Assembly: GCA_902590775.1 (NCBI GenBank)
Contig: CACIYC010000010.1
Coordinates: 1-46,622, forward strand
From: an uncultured Prochlorococcus sp.
Lineage (GTDB): Bacteria; Cyanobacteriota; Cyanobacteriia; PCC-6307; Cyanobiaceae
Reading direction: 5' to 3'
Length of the DNA: 46,622 nt
The notes beneath the pieces were generated by a model. That model saw only the letters and a list, made by a program, of their open reading frames with translations, ran no database searches and was not told where the DNA came from. Position 1 is the stretch's first letter; each line of letters opens with the position of its first letter. Positions 27,389 to 36,733 of this stretch are shown piece by piece. The translations under genes and the position numbers were made by a program.

Positions 27389-28033
27389 TTATGAATTAGC
27401 CCATTTGATTAGCGAAGGCCATGTTATTAACTTTTTGTAAATCCAATTATGACCTTTTGAATTGAGATGTATCCCATCTGTCATTATCCATTCTGTCCAG
27501 AATGCCTCTTTTTTCATTTCACTATAGGTAGGAAGAAAAGGTATATCTAGTTCTAAGCAACATTCTTCAATAAGCCTTTCATAAATAAAACAGCCTTTAT
27601 TTGAATACCAGAGGCATTTTGCGAAGGGCATTTTGCTTTCATTTACTGGTGTCATACCCATAACCAAAACATATGTTTCTTTCTTGATTTTTTTTAGCAA
27701 TTCTTCAAGGCCAAACCTAAAGGCTTCAGTTGATAGTTGTGGCCGTCCGTCAACTCTACCAACACGTGCGGTATCATTAATACCTACACACAGTAACAAC
27801 CCATTGGGTACTTTTCTTCTCAGTTCTCCTCTACATTCCCATTCTTTTTGCCATCTTTTGGCTACTTTTTCAAGACCATCTCCTCTAATTCCTAACGGAT
27901 ATACGACTAAGCTTTTATTTGATTTCATCCAATAACACTTTAGTCGATTACACCATCCACCTTCTTCAGTATCTCCCCATCCATATACTGAACTGTCTCC
28001 TATAACTACTAATTGTTTTGGCTGCGTTTCCAT
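27389..28033 (-). CDS. SGNH/GDSL hydrolase next to the phn transporter
   Basis: 214 residues, cytoplasmic (no signal peptide). All SGNH blocks are present: Ser14 in VVIGDSSVYGWG, Gly52 in GIRGDG, Asn86 in CVGINDTARVG, and Asp186/His189 in DGIHLNSKGH. It is therefore an esterase, lipase or thioesterase-like hydrolase of unknown substrate. It lies 10 bp downstream of the fused permease gene on the same strand and is probably the last gene of the phnD-phnC-phnE transcript, which may be a clue to a phosphorus-ester substrate or may be chance. Confidence 0.85.
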   Translation of the reverse strand: METQPKQLVVIGDSSVYGWGDTEEGGWCNRLKCYWMKSNKSLVVYPLGIRGDGLEKVAKRWQKEWECRGELRRKVPNGLLLCVGINDTARVGRVDGRPQLSTEAFRFGLEELLKKIKKETYVLVMGMTPVNESKMPFAKCLWYSNKGCFIYERLIEECCLELDIPFLPTYSEMKKEAFWTEWIMTDGIHLNSKGHNWIYKKLITWPSLIKWANS

Positions 28034-28043
28034 TTTATATCTA

Positions 28044-29576
28044 TCAATCGAGATTTTGTAGATGTTGCTGGAAATATTCGCTTATTATCTCACCTACCAT
28101 GGAGATTGATATGAATGCTGCTGTAACTAAAAGAACCTCTTCCCAGGCAAAGGAACTTAATGATTCTTGTAATTGCCAGCCCAAGCCTACACCTCCCACA
28201 ACGCCTACAACAACAGTTTCTCTAAGAATAACATCTGCTCTATATATTGAGTAAATAAGATAACTATTGCTTTGAGGTATGAATTTTCCATATAACCAGG
28301 AAATACTCTCCATTGCTCCTGTTGAATTTAATGATTGAAATAGATCCTCACTTTGTTTATTAATATTTTCATTTAATAATCGACCTAATACTCCCATGTT
28401 TTGTATACCTAGAGCCAAAGCTGCTACGGAGGTACTTGGAGTTGTGCAAAGTAGTAATAATAGCGTTGTAAAAGGGGGAGGAATTATTCTACAAAATATC
28501 CAAAATAATGAGAGGACCTTTCCTGTAAATCTATTTGGACAAAACATTAATACTAATGGTGGGAGTCCAATAGCAAAAGATGACGCTAAAAATGAAATAG
28601 TGATTGTTTCTCGAAACAAATTTAGCCAGTGCAAATAATTTATTGCATAAATAAAGTTATCAAGTTTCAAAGTTTCAATAGGATGAAATCTTATAGAGCT
28701 AAAGAAATTGCTGTCTGTTATAACAATCCATTTAAGACTAAGCACCATTAGTATTATTAATATCGTGAAACTAGTTAATACATATTTGCCAATATTATTG
28801 AGATATAATTTAGGATTTTGGATATATATAACAAGCTTTTCAAGTATAAATATAGCAATAAACATAATCCACAATGAAGTCCACATTTCATCAAAATTTA
28901 ATGAAATAATACTTAGCCTCAAATTATTACCTATCCCTCCTAGTCCGAATATTCCTAGTAGAGTGGCCCCTCTAAATGCACATTCTAACCTATAACTTCC
29001 ATAAGTACATATAAACGGAAGTATCTTTGGTAAAATAGAAGTAAATATAATTTGAGAACCGGTTGCTCCAACTTGCTCTAAAGCTAAAATTTCTTTATTA
29101 TCAAGAGTATCAATTTGTTCTGAAAATACTCTAGCCATCAGAGATGAATAAGGTATAATAATTGCTATAATTGCAATCCAAGGTGCTAAGCCAAATATCT
29201 GTAATAGAAGTAAGCCCCAAATTAATTCATGTGTAGCTCTTGTTAGAGTTAAGAAACGACGTAAACATGTTGCTACTAATTGTGGTATGTTTAGTATTCT
29301 ACAAATTGTATATGAACTAAATAAACTTAGAATTATACCTATGATAAGGCTGATTGACCATGAGAAGATTGCTATGGAAAATGTTACTCTTAGTCCTTTA
29401 AGGCAATTTATAATAACCTCGTGATTTATTGACGGATTTATTGAAGCATTAATAAAATTGTATAATATTGATAGTCCACCAATATGAAAATCTTGAATTA
29501 TTTGTATAAAAATAGGCAGCAATACAAGTGAAGGTATAATTGCAATTATTGGTGGTGTTATGTTTAATGCTTTCAA
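28044..29576 (-). CDS. phnE: Phosphonate/phosphite ABC permease, two PhnE domains fused
   Basis: 510 residues made of two PhnE-like permease halves in one chain. Half one has the coupling (EAA-type) loop in ALEQVGATGSQIIFTSILPK; half two has the matching NSTGAMESISWLYGKFIPQS and the RADVILRETVVVGVVGGVGLG ending typical of PhnE. About 12 hydrophobic helices in total. Ordinary PhnE is a half-size homodimer. The gene follows phnC by 5 bp and precedes the SGNH gene by 10 bp. With PhnD and PhnC it should import phosphite, methylphosphonate or related anions. Confidence 0.87.
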   Translation of the reverse strand: MKALNITPPIIAIIPSLVLLPIFIQIIQDFHIGGLSILYNFINASINPSINHEVIINCLKGLRVTFSIAIFSWSISLIIGIILSLFSSYTICRILNIPQLVATCLRRFLTLTRATHELIWGLLLLQIFGLAPWIAIIAIIIPYSSLMARVFSEQIDTLDNKEILALEQVGATGSQIIFTSILPKILPFICTYGSYRLECAFRGATLLGIFGLGGIGNNLRLSIISLNFDEMWTSLWIMFIAIFILEKLVIYIQNPKLYLNNIGKYVLTSFTILIILMVLSLKWIVITDSNFFSSIRFHPIETLKLDNFIYAINYLHWLNLFRETITISFLASSFAIGLPPLVLMFCPNRFTGKVLSLFWIFCRIIPPPFTTLLLLLCTTPSTSVAALALGIQNMGVLGRLLNENINKQSEDLFQSLNSTGAMESISWLYGKFIPQSNSYLIYSIYRADVILRETVVVGVVGGVGLGWQLQESLSSFAWEEVLLVTAAFISISMVGEIISEYFQQHLQNLD

Positions 29577-29581
29577 GCTCT

Positions 29582-30319
29582 TTACTGATATAAAGCTAAT
29601 AGCATTGTTTTATTTGGTAGTTTGTCTTTCGAATCAAAGAAGATACTTCCATTTCTTATACCAATAACTCTATTAAAGTGGCTAATAAATTTAGTCTGAT
29701 GGAGCGTAATTATGCTTGTGCTAGGTATAGAAAATGATTCAAATTCTTTTTCTTTTAGAAGTGTTGTCAAAATGTTTTCAGCTAGTTTGGGGTCAAGTGC
29801 TGATAATGGTTCGTCTGCAAGCATTAGACTTGGTTTTTGACTAATAAGCTTTGCAATGGCAACCCTGGTTCTTTGACCAGCCGATAATGCCTTTACATTT
29901 TTATTTATGTAAGTTTCAGGTAATTCTGCTAATTCAAGGCATAAGGCACATTCTTTTTGATTTATTGAGCTAACTAAATTTGAGATTGCCCATGCAAAGT
30001 TATGCCTACCTAGTGCCCCACAATTAACATTCTGTATAACTGATAGTTCATCTATAAGTCTTAGGTCTTGCCAAATAGTCCCAATTTTGGATTTTTGTTT
30101 TCTAGATAATCTCGTTATATTGCAACCATTATATATTACCTTGCCTGATGTTGGCATTAATGTTCCATTAACTACATTAAGTAGAGTTGTTTTGCCTGAG
30201 CCGCTTTTACCAACTAAGGCAACCTTTTCTCCTTCATTTATTGATATGTTTATATTTTCAAGTCTTGGGTGACTGTTTTTTTGAAGAGATACATTTATTA
30301 TCTTTAATGCTGTTTTCAT
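29582..30319 (-). CDS. phnC: Phosphonate/phosphite ABC transporter ATPase
   Basis: 245 residues. Walker A GKSGSGKTT at 37-45, Q-loop IWQDLRLIDEL, signature LSAGQRTRVAIA (Ala for the second Gly), Walker B LMLADEPLSALD and the switch His in IITLHQTKF. The EEL-like segment VIQNVNCGALGRHN and its place between phnD and phnE identify it as the partner ATPase. Its start overlaps the phnD stop by four bases (ATGA). Confidence 0.9.
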   Translation of the reverse strand: MKTALKIINVSLQKNSHPRLENINISINEGEKVALVGKSGSGKTTLLNVVNGTLMPTSGKVIYNGCNITRLSRKQKSKIGTIWQDLRLIDELSVIQNVNCGALGRHNFAWAISNLVSSINQKECALCLELAELPETYINKNVKALSAGQRTRVAIAKLISQKPSLMLADEPLSALDPKLAENILTTLLKEKEFESFSIPSTSIITLHQTKFISHFNRVIGIRNGSIFFDSKDKLPNKTMLLALYQ

Positions 30320-31203
30320 CTAATTTTCCCAAGTGACCTCCCTATTTTTTCTATGTTCTTGTATTGATTGGACTCTGCTTTGATAAATCTATTAGCACTA
30401 AATAGTTCTAGTATTTCTTTTTGCTTTGGATTTCTCTTATTTAAACCAATAATTTTTTTCTGTAATTTCGTCGTAAAACCTTTTCCGAAGTGTTTATCAA
30501 GGTCCGGTTGTGCTAGCCAATGATAATCGGAGTATGGTGGCGTTCTCCAAATTACTATTACTTTTTTGACGTCTATATTCCCAGAATTATAGTTATCTTT
30601 CCAAACTTCTTCGTTTAGTGCACCAGCTTCATACGAACCACTCTGAACAAGAGCAATTGTTGCGTCATGACTACCACTAAAACCACTTTTTGATCCCTTG
30701 AAGTCTCGTATTTGTAAACCCGCTTTTTCTAAGTAATACTGAGGCATTAGTCTTCCTGAGGTAGAGCTTTCTGATCCAAAAGTAAATCGTTTACCTCGTA
30801 AGACTTTAAGTTCACTAATATCTTTTATTGGCTTTAGATTGGTTTTAGTATTTACGATGAATACACTGTGGAACTTTGCATCTATATCTCTTTGGGCTAT
30901 TACTTTTGAACCAGGTGTTTGTAACCTTGCTTGTACACCTGTTAATCCACCAAACCAAACCAAATCCAAGTCGCCTGTTCTAAAGGCACTTACAGCAGCC
31001 TGGTAGTTAACTAGAGGCTTATATTTAACCTTAATATTTAGATCTTTAGAAAGTTCATTTGCTAATTTTGTATATAATCTATTGAGCTTTTCTGGATATT
31101 GGTCAGGGATCGCACTAATTATTAGAACTTCTTTAGCAATTGCTTTTGCTCCAGAAGCTACAAATAGTAGAAATACTATTAATTGTACTAAATTATTCTT
31201 CAT
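30316..31203 (-). CDS. phnD: PhnD-type periplasmic binding protein
   Basis: 295 residues: signal peptide at 1-22 (hydrophobic VQLIVFLLFVASGAKA), then a type 2 periplasmic-binding fold. The ligand segment SESSTSGRLMPQYYL and the pair VWFGGLTGVQAR / HDATIALVQSGSYEAGALNEEVW match PhnD proteins. Work on a Prochlorococcus homologue showed phosphite and methylphosphonate binding, which I take as the likely ligands. No C-P lyase or phosphite dehydrogenase gene is in this window. It lies 32 bp downstream of aspC on the same strand. Confidence 0.88.
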   Translation of the reverse strand: MKNNLVQLIVFLLFVASGAKAIAKEVLIISAIPDQYPEKLNRLYTKLANELSKDLNIKVKYKPLVNYQAAVSAFRTGDLDLVWFGGLTGVQARLQTPGSKVIAQRDIDAKFHSVFIVNTKTNLKPIKDISELKVLRGKRFTFGSESSTSGRLMPQYYLEKAGLQIRDFKGSKSGFSGSHDATIALVQSGSYEAGALNEEVWKDNYNSGNIDVKKVIVIWRTPPYSDYHWLAQPDLDKHFGKGFTTKLQKKIIGLNKRNPKQKEILELFSANRFIKAESNQYKNIEKIGRSLGKIR

Positions 31204-31235
31204 TATATATAAAATTTTTTTCCTATATTAACTTA

Positions 31236-32420
31236 TCAGTTGCTTATTTCATTAATTATATTTGAAAGTCTAGATAGGCCATTTGATATTGTTTGTTTAG
31301 ATACAGAACATGAGATTCTTATGCATCGATCATTTCCAAATGCAGCACCTGGGATTATTGCAAGTCCTGCTTTCTCTAAGGCATACTTACAGAATGCTAG
31401 AGAGCTTGGTAATTTTTCATTTAAGCAAGGAAATGCATAGAATGCACCTTGCTGTGGCTCGAGTGTTAGTCCTTTTATTTCCTTTAGTCCGTTGCATAAG
31501 ACTTTTCTCCTAGTATTGTAGCTTTTTATCATATATTCCATTCCTCTTGGATTCTCTTTGATTGCTGCGAGAGCCCCTTTCTGAGCAAAGGTGCATACAT
31601 TACTTGTACTTTGACTTTGTAAGGCTACCGCCTTATTTACGAAATCTATTTTGCCTCGCAAGTAACCAATTCTCCATCCAGTCATCGCCCATGATTTTGC
31701 AAAGCCATTCACTATAAATATTCTATCAGTCAAATCTGGTGCTATAGATGAAAGACTATAGTGTTTAACTTCATCAGAAATTAGAAATTCATATATTTCA
31801 TCACTAATTACAAATACATTTGGATATTTACGTAACAAACTAGCGATAGATTGTAATTTATCTATTCCCATTACTTGGCCAGTAGGATTGCAAGGTGAAT
31901 TTATAATTAAAAGTTTTGTCTTCTGATTAATCTTTTGTTCTAAATATTTAATATTTAAAGCAAAACCGTCTTTTGGTGATGATTCTACAAAAACTGGAAT
32001 TCCTTCGGCAAACCTGATTATCTCAGGATAACTTAGCCAATATGGTGACGGAACTATGACCTCATCACCTGGATTAATTAGTACTTGAATAAGATTAAAA
32101 ATAGATTGCTTCCCACCATTTGTTATTAGGATATTTTCAGGATTAGAAGGAACATTATTTATTTCTGTAAGCTTTAAAGCAATTGCCTCCCTAAGAGCTG
32201 GATCTCCGGCAGCTGGACCATATTTTGTTTCCCCGTCTTTAAGTGCTTTTTGGGTTGCCTGAACAATGAACTCAGGAGTTTCAAAGTCTGGTTCTCCAGC
32301 ACTCATGCTGCATATATCCTTTCCTTGTTTTTTCAATGATTGAGCTAGAGCACTTATCTCTAAAGTGAGTGATGGCTTTAACCCAAGTGCTCTTTTTGAA
32401 ATAAGATCGTTTTTAATCAT
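31236..32420 (-). CDS. aspC: Aspartate aminotransferase, class Ib
   Basis: 394-residue fold-type I PLP transaminase. PLP Lys242 in NGFAKSWAMTGWRIGYL; Asp207/Tyr210 in VISDEIYE; Asn178 in SPCNPTGQV; the C-terminal substrate arginine in CIRISCS. The sequence has the KYGPAAGDPALREAI version of the usual YTPAAGxPELREAI block. Class Ib enzymes serve aspartate and, in some organisms, prephenate amination; both are possible here. No nitrogen-regulator box noticed upstream. Confidence 0.9.
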   Translation of the reverse strand: MIKNDLISKRALGLKPSLTLEISALAQSLKKQGKDICSMSAGEPDFETPEFIVQATQKALKDGETKYGPAAGDPALREAIALKLTEINNVPSNPENILITNGGKQSIFNLIQVLINPGDEVIVPSPYWLSYPEIIRFAEGIPVFVESSPKDGFALNIKYLEQKINQKTKLLIINSPCNPTGQVMGIDKLQSIASLLRKYPNVFVISDEIYEFLISDEVKHYSLSSIAPDLTDRIFIVNGFAKSWAMTGWRIGYLRGKIDFVNKAVALQSQSTSNVCTFAQKGALAAIKENPRGMEYMIKSYNTRRKVLCNGLKEIKGLTLEPQQGAFYAFPCLNEKLPSSLAFCKYALEKAGLAIIPGAAFGNDRCIRISCSVSKQTISNGLSRLSNIINEISN

Positions 32421-32503
32421 TCTTTTTTCATCTTCTTTGTTGATTCTTTCTTAAACACCACATTATGACTTTATGAGTGTTTTTAATAACCTGTACAAAT
32501 CAT

Positions 32504-32908
32504 ATGAAATGTATTATGCATTTAACAAAAGCGAGCTTACTATTTTCATCTTCGAACCCTCAAAAGTTAGCTAGATTTTATGCTTTGCTTTTAGATGGCA
32601 GCAGTTGTAATGGCTATACGCGTTCTGACTTTGTTATCAATATAGATTACCCATGTCAATTCAAATTTTTTAAACCTTCAACCCTAAGTGACTCTGATCG
32701 AATTACACCACCTTCTTTTTCTATTTGCTTTCACAAGAACCCTTCTCCTGAGCCCTTGAGAGTAATCGAGCAATGGATAATTCAGATTTCTTCAATTGGA
32801 GGAAAGTTAATAGAAAGTCCAAGAAATGATGATTTTGGAGCAGAGGCTTGGATGTCAGATGAACAAGATAATAAATTTTTGCTTTTTGTCCCTTTTTGCT
32901 CTTCTTAA
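32504..32908 (+). CDS. Short VOC/glyoxalase-like protein
   Basis: 134 residues from ATG 32504 (MKCIMHLTK); ATG 32516 and a GTG at 32477 are alternatives. The KASLLFSSSNPQKLARFYALLLDG start resembles the first strand and helix of vicinal-oxygen-chelate (glyoxalase/bleomycin-resistance) folds, and the central SFSICFHKN and DFGAEAWMSDEQDNKFLLFVPF parts fit the later strands. Metal ligands cannot be assigned, so a catalytic role is uncertain. It precedes the uracil-DNA glycosylase gene by 31 bp. Confidence 0.6.
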   Translation: MKCIMHLTKASLLFSSSNPQKLARFYALLLDGSSCNGYTRSDFVINIDYPCQFKFFKPSTLSDSDRITPPSFSICFHKNPSPEPLRVIEQWIIQISSIGGKLIESPRNDDFGAEAWMSDEQDNKFLLFVPFCSS

Positions 32909-32939
32909 GAAATAAAATTGAATTGAGAGAATTATTTAT

Positions 32940-33548
32940 ATGTCTACTTCTAAAAAATTAAATGAGTTTCCTTGTAAATCTTGTGGCGCTAAGAGTTTTA
33001 AGACTCCTATTGTTGTAGGTAGAGGCAAAGTATCATCAAAAGTAATGATTGTTGGTGAGGCCCCAGGGGCCAAAGAAGAAAAAATGTCTATTCCATTTGT
33101 AGGTAGATCAGGGAAGTTATTAGATAATTTGTTCCAAATGCATGGATTTGATCTTGAAAATGACGTTTATTTTTGTAATGTAATAAAGACGCGACCTCCA
33201 AACAATCGCCTTCCTACCAAGGAAGAGGTTTCATTTCACTTACCTTGGTTATATAAACAAATAAAATTAGTTGATCCTTTGATTATTATTTTGGTTGGTT
33301 CAACAGCTTTAAGAGCATTACTTGGGATTAGTTCTAAAATCACGGAAGTAAGGGGTACATGGCACAATTGGGAAGGAATTAATGTAATGCCCATTTTTCA
33401 CCCTTCTTATCTTTTGAGAAATCCCTCGAAAGAATCAGGCAAGCCTTATGATTTGACTTGCTTAGATTTTCTAGAAATTAGTAAAAAACTTAAAGAACTT
33501 AAAATAGTTCACACACATTCAAATTTGTTTATTCCAACAAGTGGTTGA
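32940..33548 (+). CDS. Family-4-like uracil-DNA glycosylase with altered Fe-S ligands
   Basis: 202 residues. Motif [25 protein letters not shown], the [14 protein letters not shown] block and motif B HPSYLLR place it in the family-4 uracil-DNA glycosylases, which remove deaminated cytosine from DNA. Typical members bind a 4Fe-4S cluster with four cysteines; here Cys12 and Cys15 (CKSC) are kept, but the Cys of the usual KCRPP is Thr84 and that of the AACRP segment is His100. The cluster may be lost or bound differently. Its stop overlaps a possible TTG start of ispG. Confidence 0.85.
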   Translation: MSTSKKLNEFPCKSCGAKSFKTPIVVGRGKVSSKVMIVGEAPGAKEEKMSIPFVGRSGKLLDNLFQMHGFDLENDVYFCNVIKTRPPNNRLPTKEEVSFHLPWLYKQIKLVDPLIIILVGSTALRALLGISSKITEVRGTWHNWEGINVMPIFHPSYLLRNPSKESGKPYDLTCLDFLEISKKLKELKIVHTHSNLFIPTSG

Positions 33549-33550
33549 TT

Positions 33551-34774
33551 ATGACAATAAAGACTTCTTCAGATTCAAACATTGATCTTCTTACTCGTCG
33601 TTATAGCACGACTATTGATCGTCGGAAAACTTTGTCAGTAATGGTAGGAGACGTTGGTATTGGGAGCGAACATCCAGTAAGCGTTCAGTCAATGATAAAT
33701 GAGGATACTTTAGATATTGAATCTTCTGTAGCAGCTATAAGAAGACTGCATGAAGTCGGATGTGAAATTGTTAGATTGACAGTTCCATCACTTTCCCATG
33801 CAAAAGCTGTTGGTGAAATTAAGCATCTACTGAAAAATACATACAAGGAAGTTCCTTTGGTAGCAGACGTTCATCATAATGGAATGAAAATAGCTTTAGA
33901 AGTAGCCAAACATGTAGATAAGGTAAGAATAAACCCTGGATTATTTGTTTTTTCCAATCCTGATCCTAATCGAAAAGAATTTTCAAAGGAAGAAATTGAT
34001 TCTATCAAAAAAAAGATTATTCAGAATTTCCAACCAATTGTAAATACATTAAAAGAACAAAATAAAGCATTAAGAATAGGAGTTAATCATGGTTCTTTAG
34101 CTGAGAGAATGCTTTTTCAATATGGAGATACGCCTCTTGGTATGGTTGAGTCTGCAATGGAATTTATTCGCATTTGTGATTCATTAGATTTCCACAATAT
34201 TGTTATTTCAATGAAAGCATCAAGACCTCCAGTGATGCTCGCTGCTTATAGATTAATGGCTGATACGATGGATAATGAGGGTTTTAATTATCCACTCCAT
34301 TTAGGAGTTACTGAAGCTGGAGATGGTGATTATGGACGTATTAAAAGTACTGTGGGAATTGGCACTCTTTTGTCTGAGGGAATAGGAGATACAATAAGAG
34401 TTTCTCTCACAGAAGCACCCGAGAAAGAAATTCCTGTTGCTTATTCAATATTGCAGACTGTTGGATTAAGAAAAACAATGGTTGAGTATATAAGCTGTCC
34501 AAGTTGTGGGCGAACATTATTTAATCTTGAAGAAGTTGTAGATAAAGTAAGAAATGCTACTAATCATTTAACAGGTTTAGATATTGCGGTTATGGGTTGC
34601 ATTGTTAATGGACCAGGAGAAATGGCGGATGCAGATTATGGATATGTTGGTAAAGGGAAAGGAACTATTGCTTTATATCGTGGAAGAGAAGAAATTCGTA
34701 AAGTACCAGAAGAAGATGGAGTAACTGCGCTAATTGATTTAATTAAACTTGATGGCAAATGGATAGATCCATAG
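33551..34774 (+). CDS. ispG: 4-hydroxy-3-methylbut-2-en-1-yl diphosphate synthase
   Basis: Penultimate enzyme of the MEP isoprenoid route, a 4Fe-4S ferredoxin-linked reductase, feeding chlorophyll, carotenoid and plastoquinone tails. 407 residues from ATG 33551. The TIM-barrel opening [14 protein letters not shown] and the C-terminal iron-sulfur ligands ISCPSCGR and [10 protein letters not shown] are intact. A TTG at 33545 overlapping the glycosylase stop would add two residues; I prefer the ATG. Followed 18 bp later by ctpA. Confidence 0.95.
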   Translation: MTIKTSSDSNIDLLTRRYSTTIDRRKTLSVMVGDVGIGSEHPVSVQSMINEDTLDIESSVAAIRRLHEVGCEIVRLTVPSLSHAKAVGEIKHLLKNTYKEVPLVADVHHNGMKIALEVAKHVDKVRINPGLFVFSNPDPNRKEFSKEEIDSIKKKIIQNFQPIVNTLKEQNKALRIGVNHGSLAERMLFQYGDTPLGMVESAMEFIRICDSLDFHNIVISMKASRPPVMLAAYRLMADTMDNEGFNYPLHLGVTEAGDGDYGRIKSTVGIGTLLSEGIGDTIRVSLTEAPEKEIPVAYSILQTVGLRKTMVEYISCPSCGRTLFNLEEVVDKVRNATNHLTGLDIAVMGCIVNGPGEMADADYGYVGKGKGTIALYRGREEIRKVPEEDGVTALIDLIKLDGKWIDP

Positions 34775-34792
34775 CTTATCTTTGACACTAAT

Positions 34793-36151
34793 ATGAATTC
34801 TAGTTTGTTCTCAACTCTTTATATAGCTTCAAAGAATCTATATAACATAACTATTAGATCAATAATTATTTCTTCATTAGTATGTATACCCTCTTATTCT
34901 TTTCCAATTAGAAACTCTACTTTAATACAAAGTAGTCCAAAAGAAGTAATTGATCAAGTATGGCAGATTATTTATCGTGATTATATGGATTCGAATGGAA
35001 AATATGAAAAAAAGAAATGGCTGAAAATAAGGAATAAATTGTTGGCCAATAGATATAATAATTCAGAAGATTCATATGAAGCTATTAGAGGTATGCTTTC
35101 TGTTTTGGAGGATCCTTACACTAGATTTCTTTCCCCAAAAGAATTTAATCAGATGAGGATAGATACTTCTGGAGAACTAACAGGTATAGGAATACAGATT
35201 TCTATAGATGAGAATTCAAATAATATAATTGTAATAGCACCTATTGAAGGTGCACCAGCTTTTAATGCAGGTATCTTGGCAAATGATTTAATTATTTCAA
35301 TAGATGGTAACCAAACTAAAGGTATGAGTATTGATAAAGTTGTAAGCTTGATAAGAGGTAAAATCGGTTCTTATGTAAATCTAGGAATATTGCGTGGTAA
35401 TGAAATTATTAATCTGACTATTGTTAGAGATAGAATTGAAATTAGTTCTGTTAGTAGTAAAATTAATTACTTGAATTCTGGAATATCAATAGGTTATATA
35501 CGATTAAAACAATTTAGTGCAAATGCATCAAAAGAAATGAGAAGAACATTGTTGTCTCTTGAGAAGAAAGGTTTAGATGCTTATGTCATAGACTTAAGAA
35601 ATAATCCTGGAGGATTGCTTGAGTCAAGTATTGATATCTCAAGACAATTGTTAAATAAGGGTATTATAGTTAGTACCAAAACTAAGAGTGAAATTACTAA
35701 TATAAGGAGAGCAAGAGGCAATGCATTGACAAGCAAACCTATTGCAATTCTAGTTAATGAAGGTTCGGCTAGTGCAAGTGAAATTTTATCTGGAGCAATT
35801 CAAGATAATAATAGAGGTATTCTAGTTGGCAAGAAAACTTTTGGAAAGGGTCTGGTTCAATCAGTACGTCCATTAGTAGATGGTTCTGGCTTGACAGTTA
35901 CTGTTGCTAAGTATTTAACACCAAATGGTACAGATATACATAAGAATGGTATTATTCCAGATATTCAAGCCTCTTTGGTAACGAAAAATAAAACAACTTT
36001 ACTTTCAGAAAAATTAGGTTCAGCTTCTGATAATCAATATTCAATAGCAGTAAAAGCTTTAATTAAATTATTATCCAATCAAAGAAAAAATAATATAATG
36101 TATGTTCCAAGTAAATCAAATTTTAAATTAGCTTTAGAAAAAGCTAGTTAA
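34793..36151 (+). CDS. ctp: Carboxyl-terminal processing protease (S41)
   Basis: 452 residues with an N-terminal hydrophobic export segment (about 20-42). Then a PDZ domain (GIGIQISIDENSN... to EISSV, about 125-225) and the S41 protease domain. The catalytic Ser is in NEGSASASEI and the Lys in GKKTFGKGLVQS. Cyanobacterial Ctp paralogues (CtpA matures D1) act outside the cytoplasm; which paralogue this is cannot be decided here. The C-terminal DIHKNGIIPDI is the usual family ending. Convergent with the DUF1543 gene, overlapping by four bases. Confidence 0.9.
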   Translation: MNSSLFSTLYIASKNLYNITIRSIIISSLVCIPSYSFPIRNSTLIQSSPKEVIDQVWQIIYRDYMDSNGKYEKKKWLKIRNKLLANRYNNSEDSYEAIRGMLSVLEDPYTRFLSPKEFNQMRIDTSGELTGIGIQISIDENSNNIIVIAPIEGAPAFNAGILANDLIISIDGNQTKGMSIDKVVSLIRGKIGSYVNLGILRGNEIINLTIVRDRIEISSVSSKINYLNSGISIGYIRLKQFSANASKEMRRTLLSLEKKGLDAYVIDLRNNPGGLLESSIDISRQLLNKGIIVSTKTKSEITNIRRARGNALTSKPIAILVNEGSASASEILSGAIQDNNRGILVGKKTFGKGLVQSVRPLVDGSGLTVTVAKYLTPNGTDIHKNGIIPDIQASLVTKNKTTLLSEKLGSASDNQYSIAVKALIKLLSNQRKNNIMYVPSKSNFKLALEKAS

Positions 36152-36696
36152 TAACCTAATCTTTTATAGCCTTGCCAATCAGCTAGAATATTATCATTTC
36201 TTTCTAATTCATCTTTTCGCAAATGTATTAACCATTCATTATATTCATTTGGTTTAGTATTGTCCTTGACCTTTATGATGTCAAGTTTTAAAATATTATC
36301 TATATGAACCATTCTTATTGTTTGTCTGGCTTTTGCTTTTGCATTTTCTTTTGCTTCTTCTTTAGTTTTAGCTACTAGAAATATAATTTGGTGACTTTCT
36401 TCAATCTCTTTACCTAAATATCCACCAATATATACAAACCATAATTTTAATTTATTATTTGCTTTTAACTTATTTGATCCCATAGTTTTTTTTTGAGGTA
36501 TTATTTCATAACCATCTATGAATCTTATTTTTTTATAACTGTCAATGTGCAGGCCCTTCAGTTTTTTGTGCCATGTTAATTTGATTTGGTCAAAAGTGTC
36601 TTCTATATTTTTACCTATTCCAAGAACAATATCATGATTTTCAATTATAGATTCTTTTGTCTTTCCTCCAATATATATTAGATAAAGAAAATACAT
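36148..36696 (-). CDS. DUF1543-family protein with internal duplication
   Basis: 182 residues. Two similar halves: about 1-57 (LIYIGGKTKESIIENHD... ending LHIDSYKKI) and about 84-144 (WFVYIGGYLGKEIEESH... ending VHIDNILKL). Each begins with YIGG, has E-x-H, and ends with an H-I-D tripeptide, the pattern of DUF1543, of unknown function. The halves look like the result of a tandem duplication within the gene. No signal or membrane span. Base composition is AT-rich, like its surroundings. Confidence 0.75.
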   Translation of the reverse strand: MYFLYLIYIGGKTKESIIENHDIVLGIGKNIEDTFDQIKLTWHKKLKGLHIDSYKKIRFIDGYEIIPQKKTMGSNKLKANNKLKLWFVYIGGYLGKEIEESHQIIFLVAKTKEEAKENAKAKARQTIRMVHIDNILKLDIIKVKDNTKPNEYNEWLIHLRKDELERNDNILADWQGYKRLGY

Positions 36697-36733
36697 TATT
36701 AATTTTATTAATAATAATACTATAATTAATTGA

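Noticed and set aside
28044-29576. Fused PhnE as an assembly artefact joining two genes
   Set aside because: The linker is continuous and in frame, and both halves are complete, so a true fusion is simpler.
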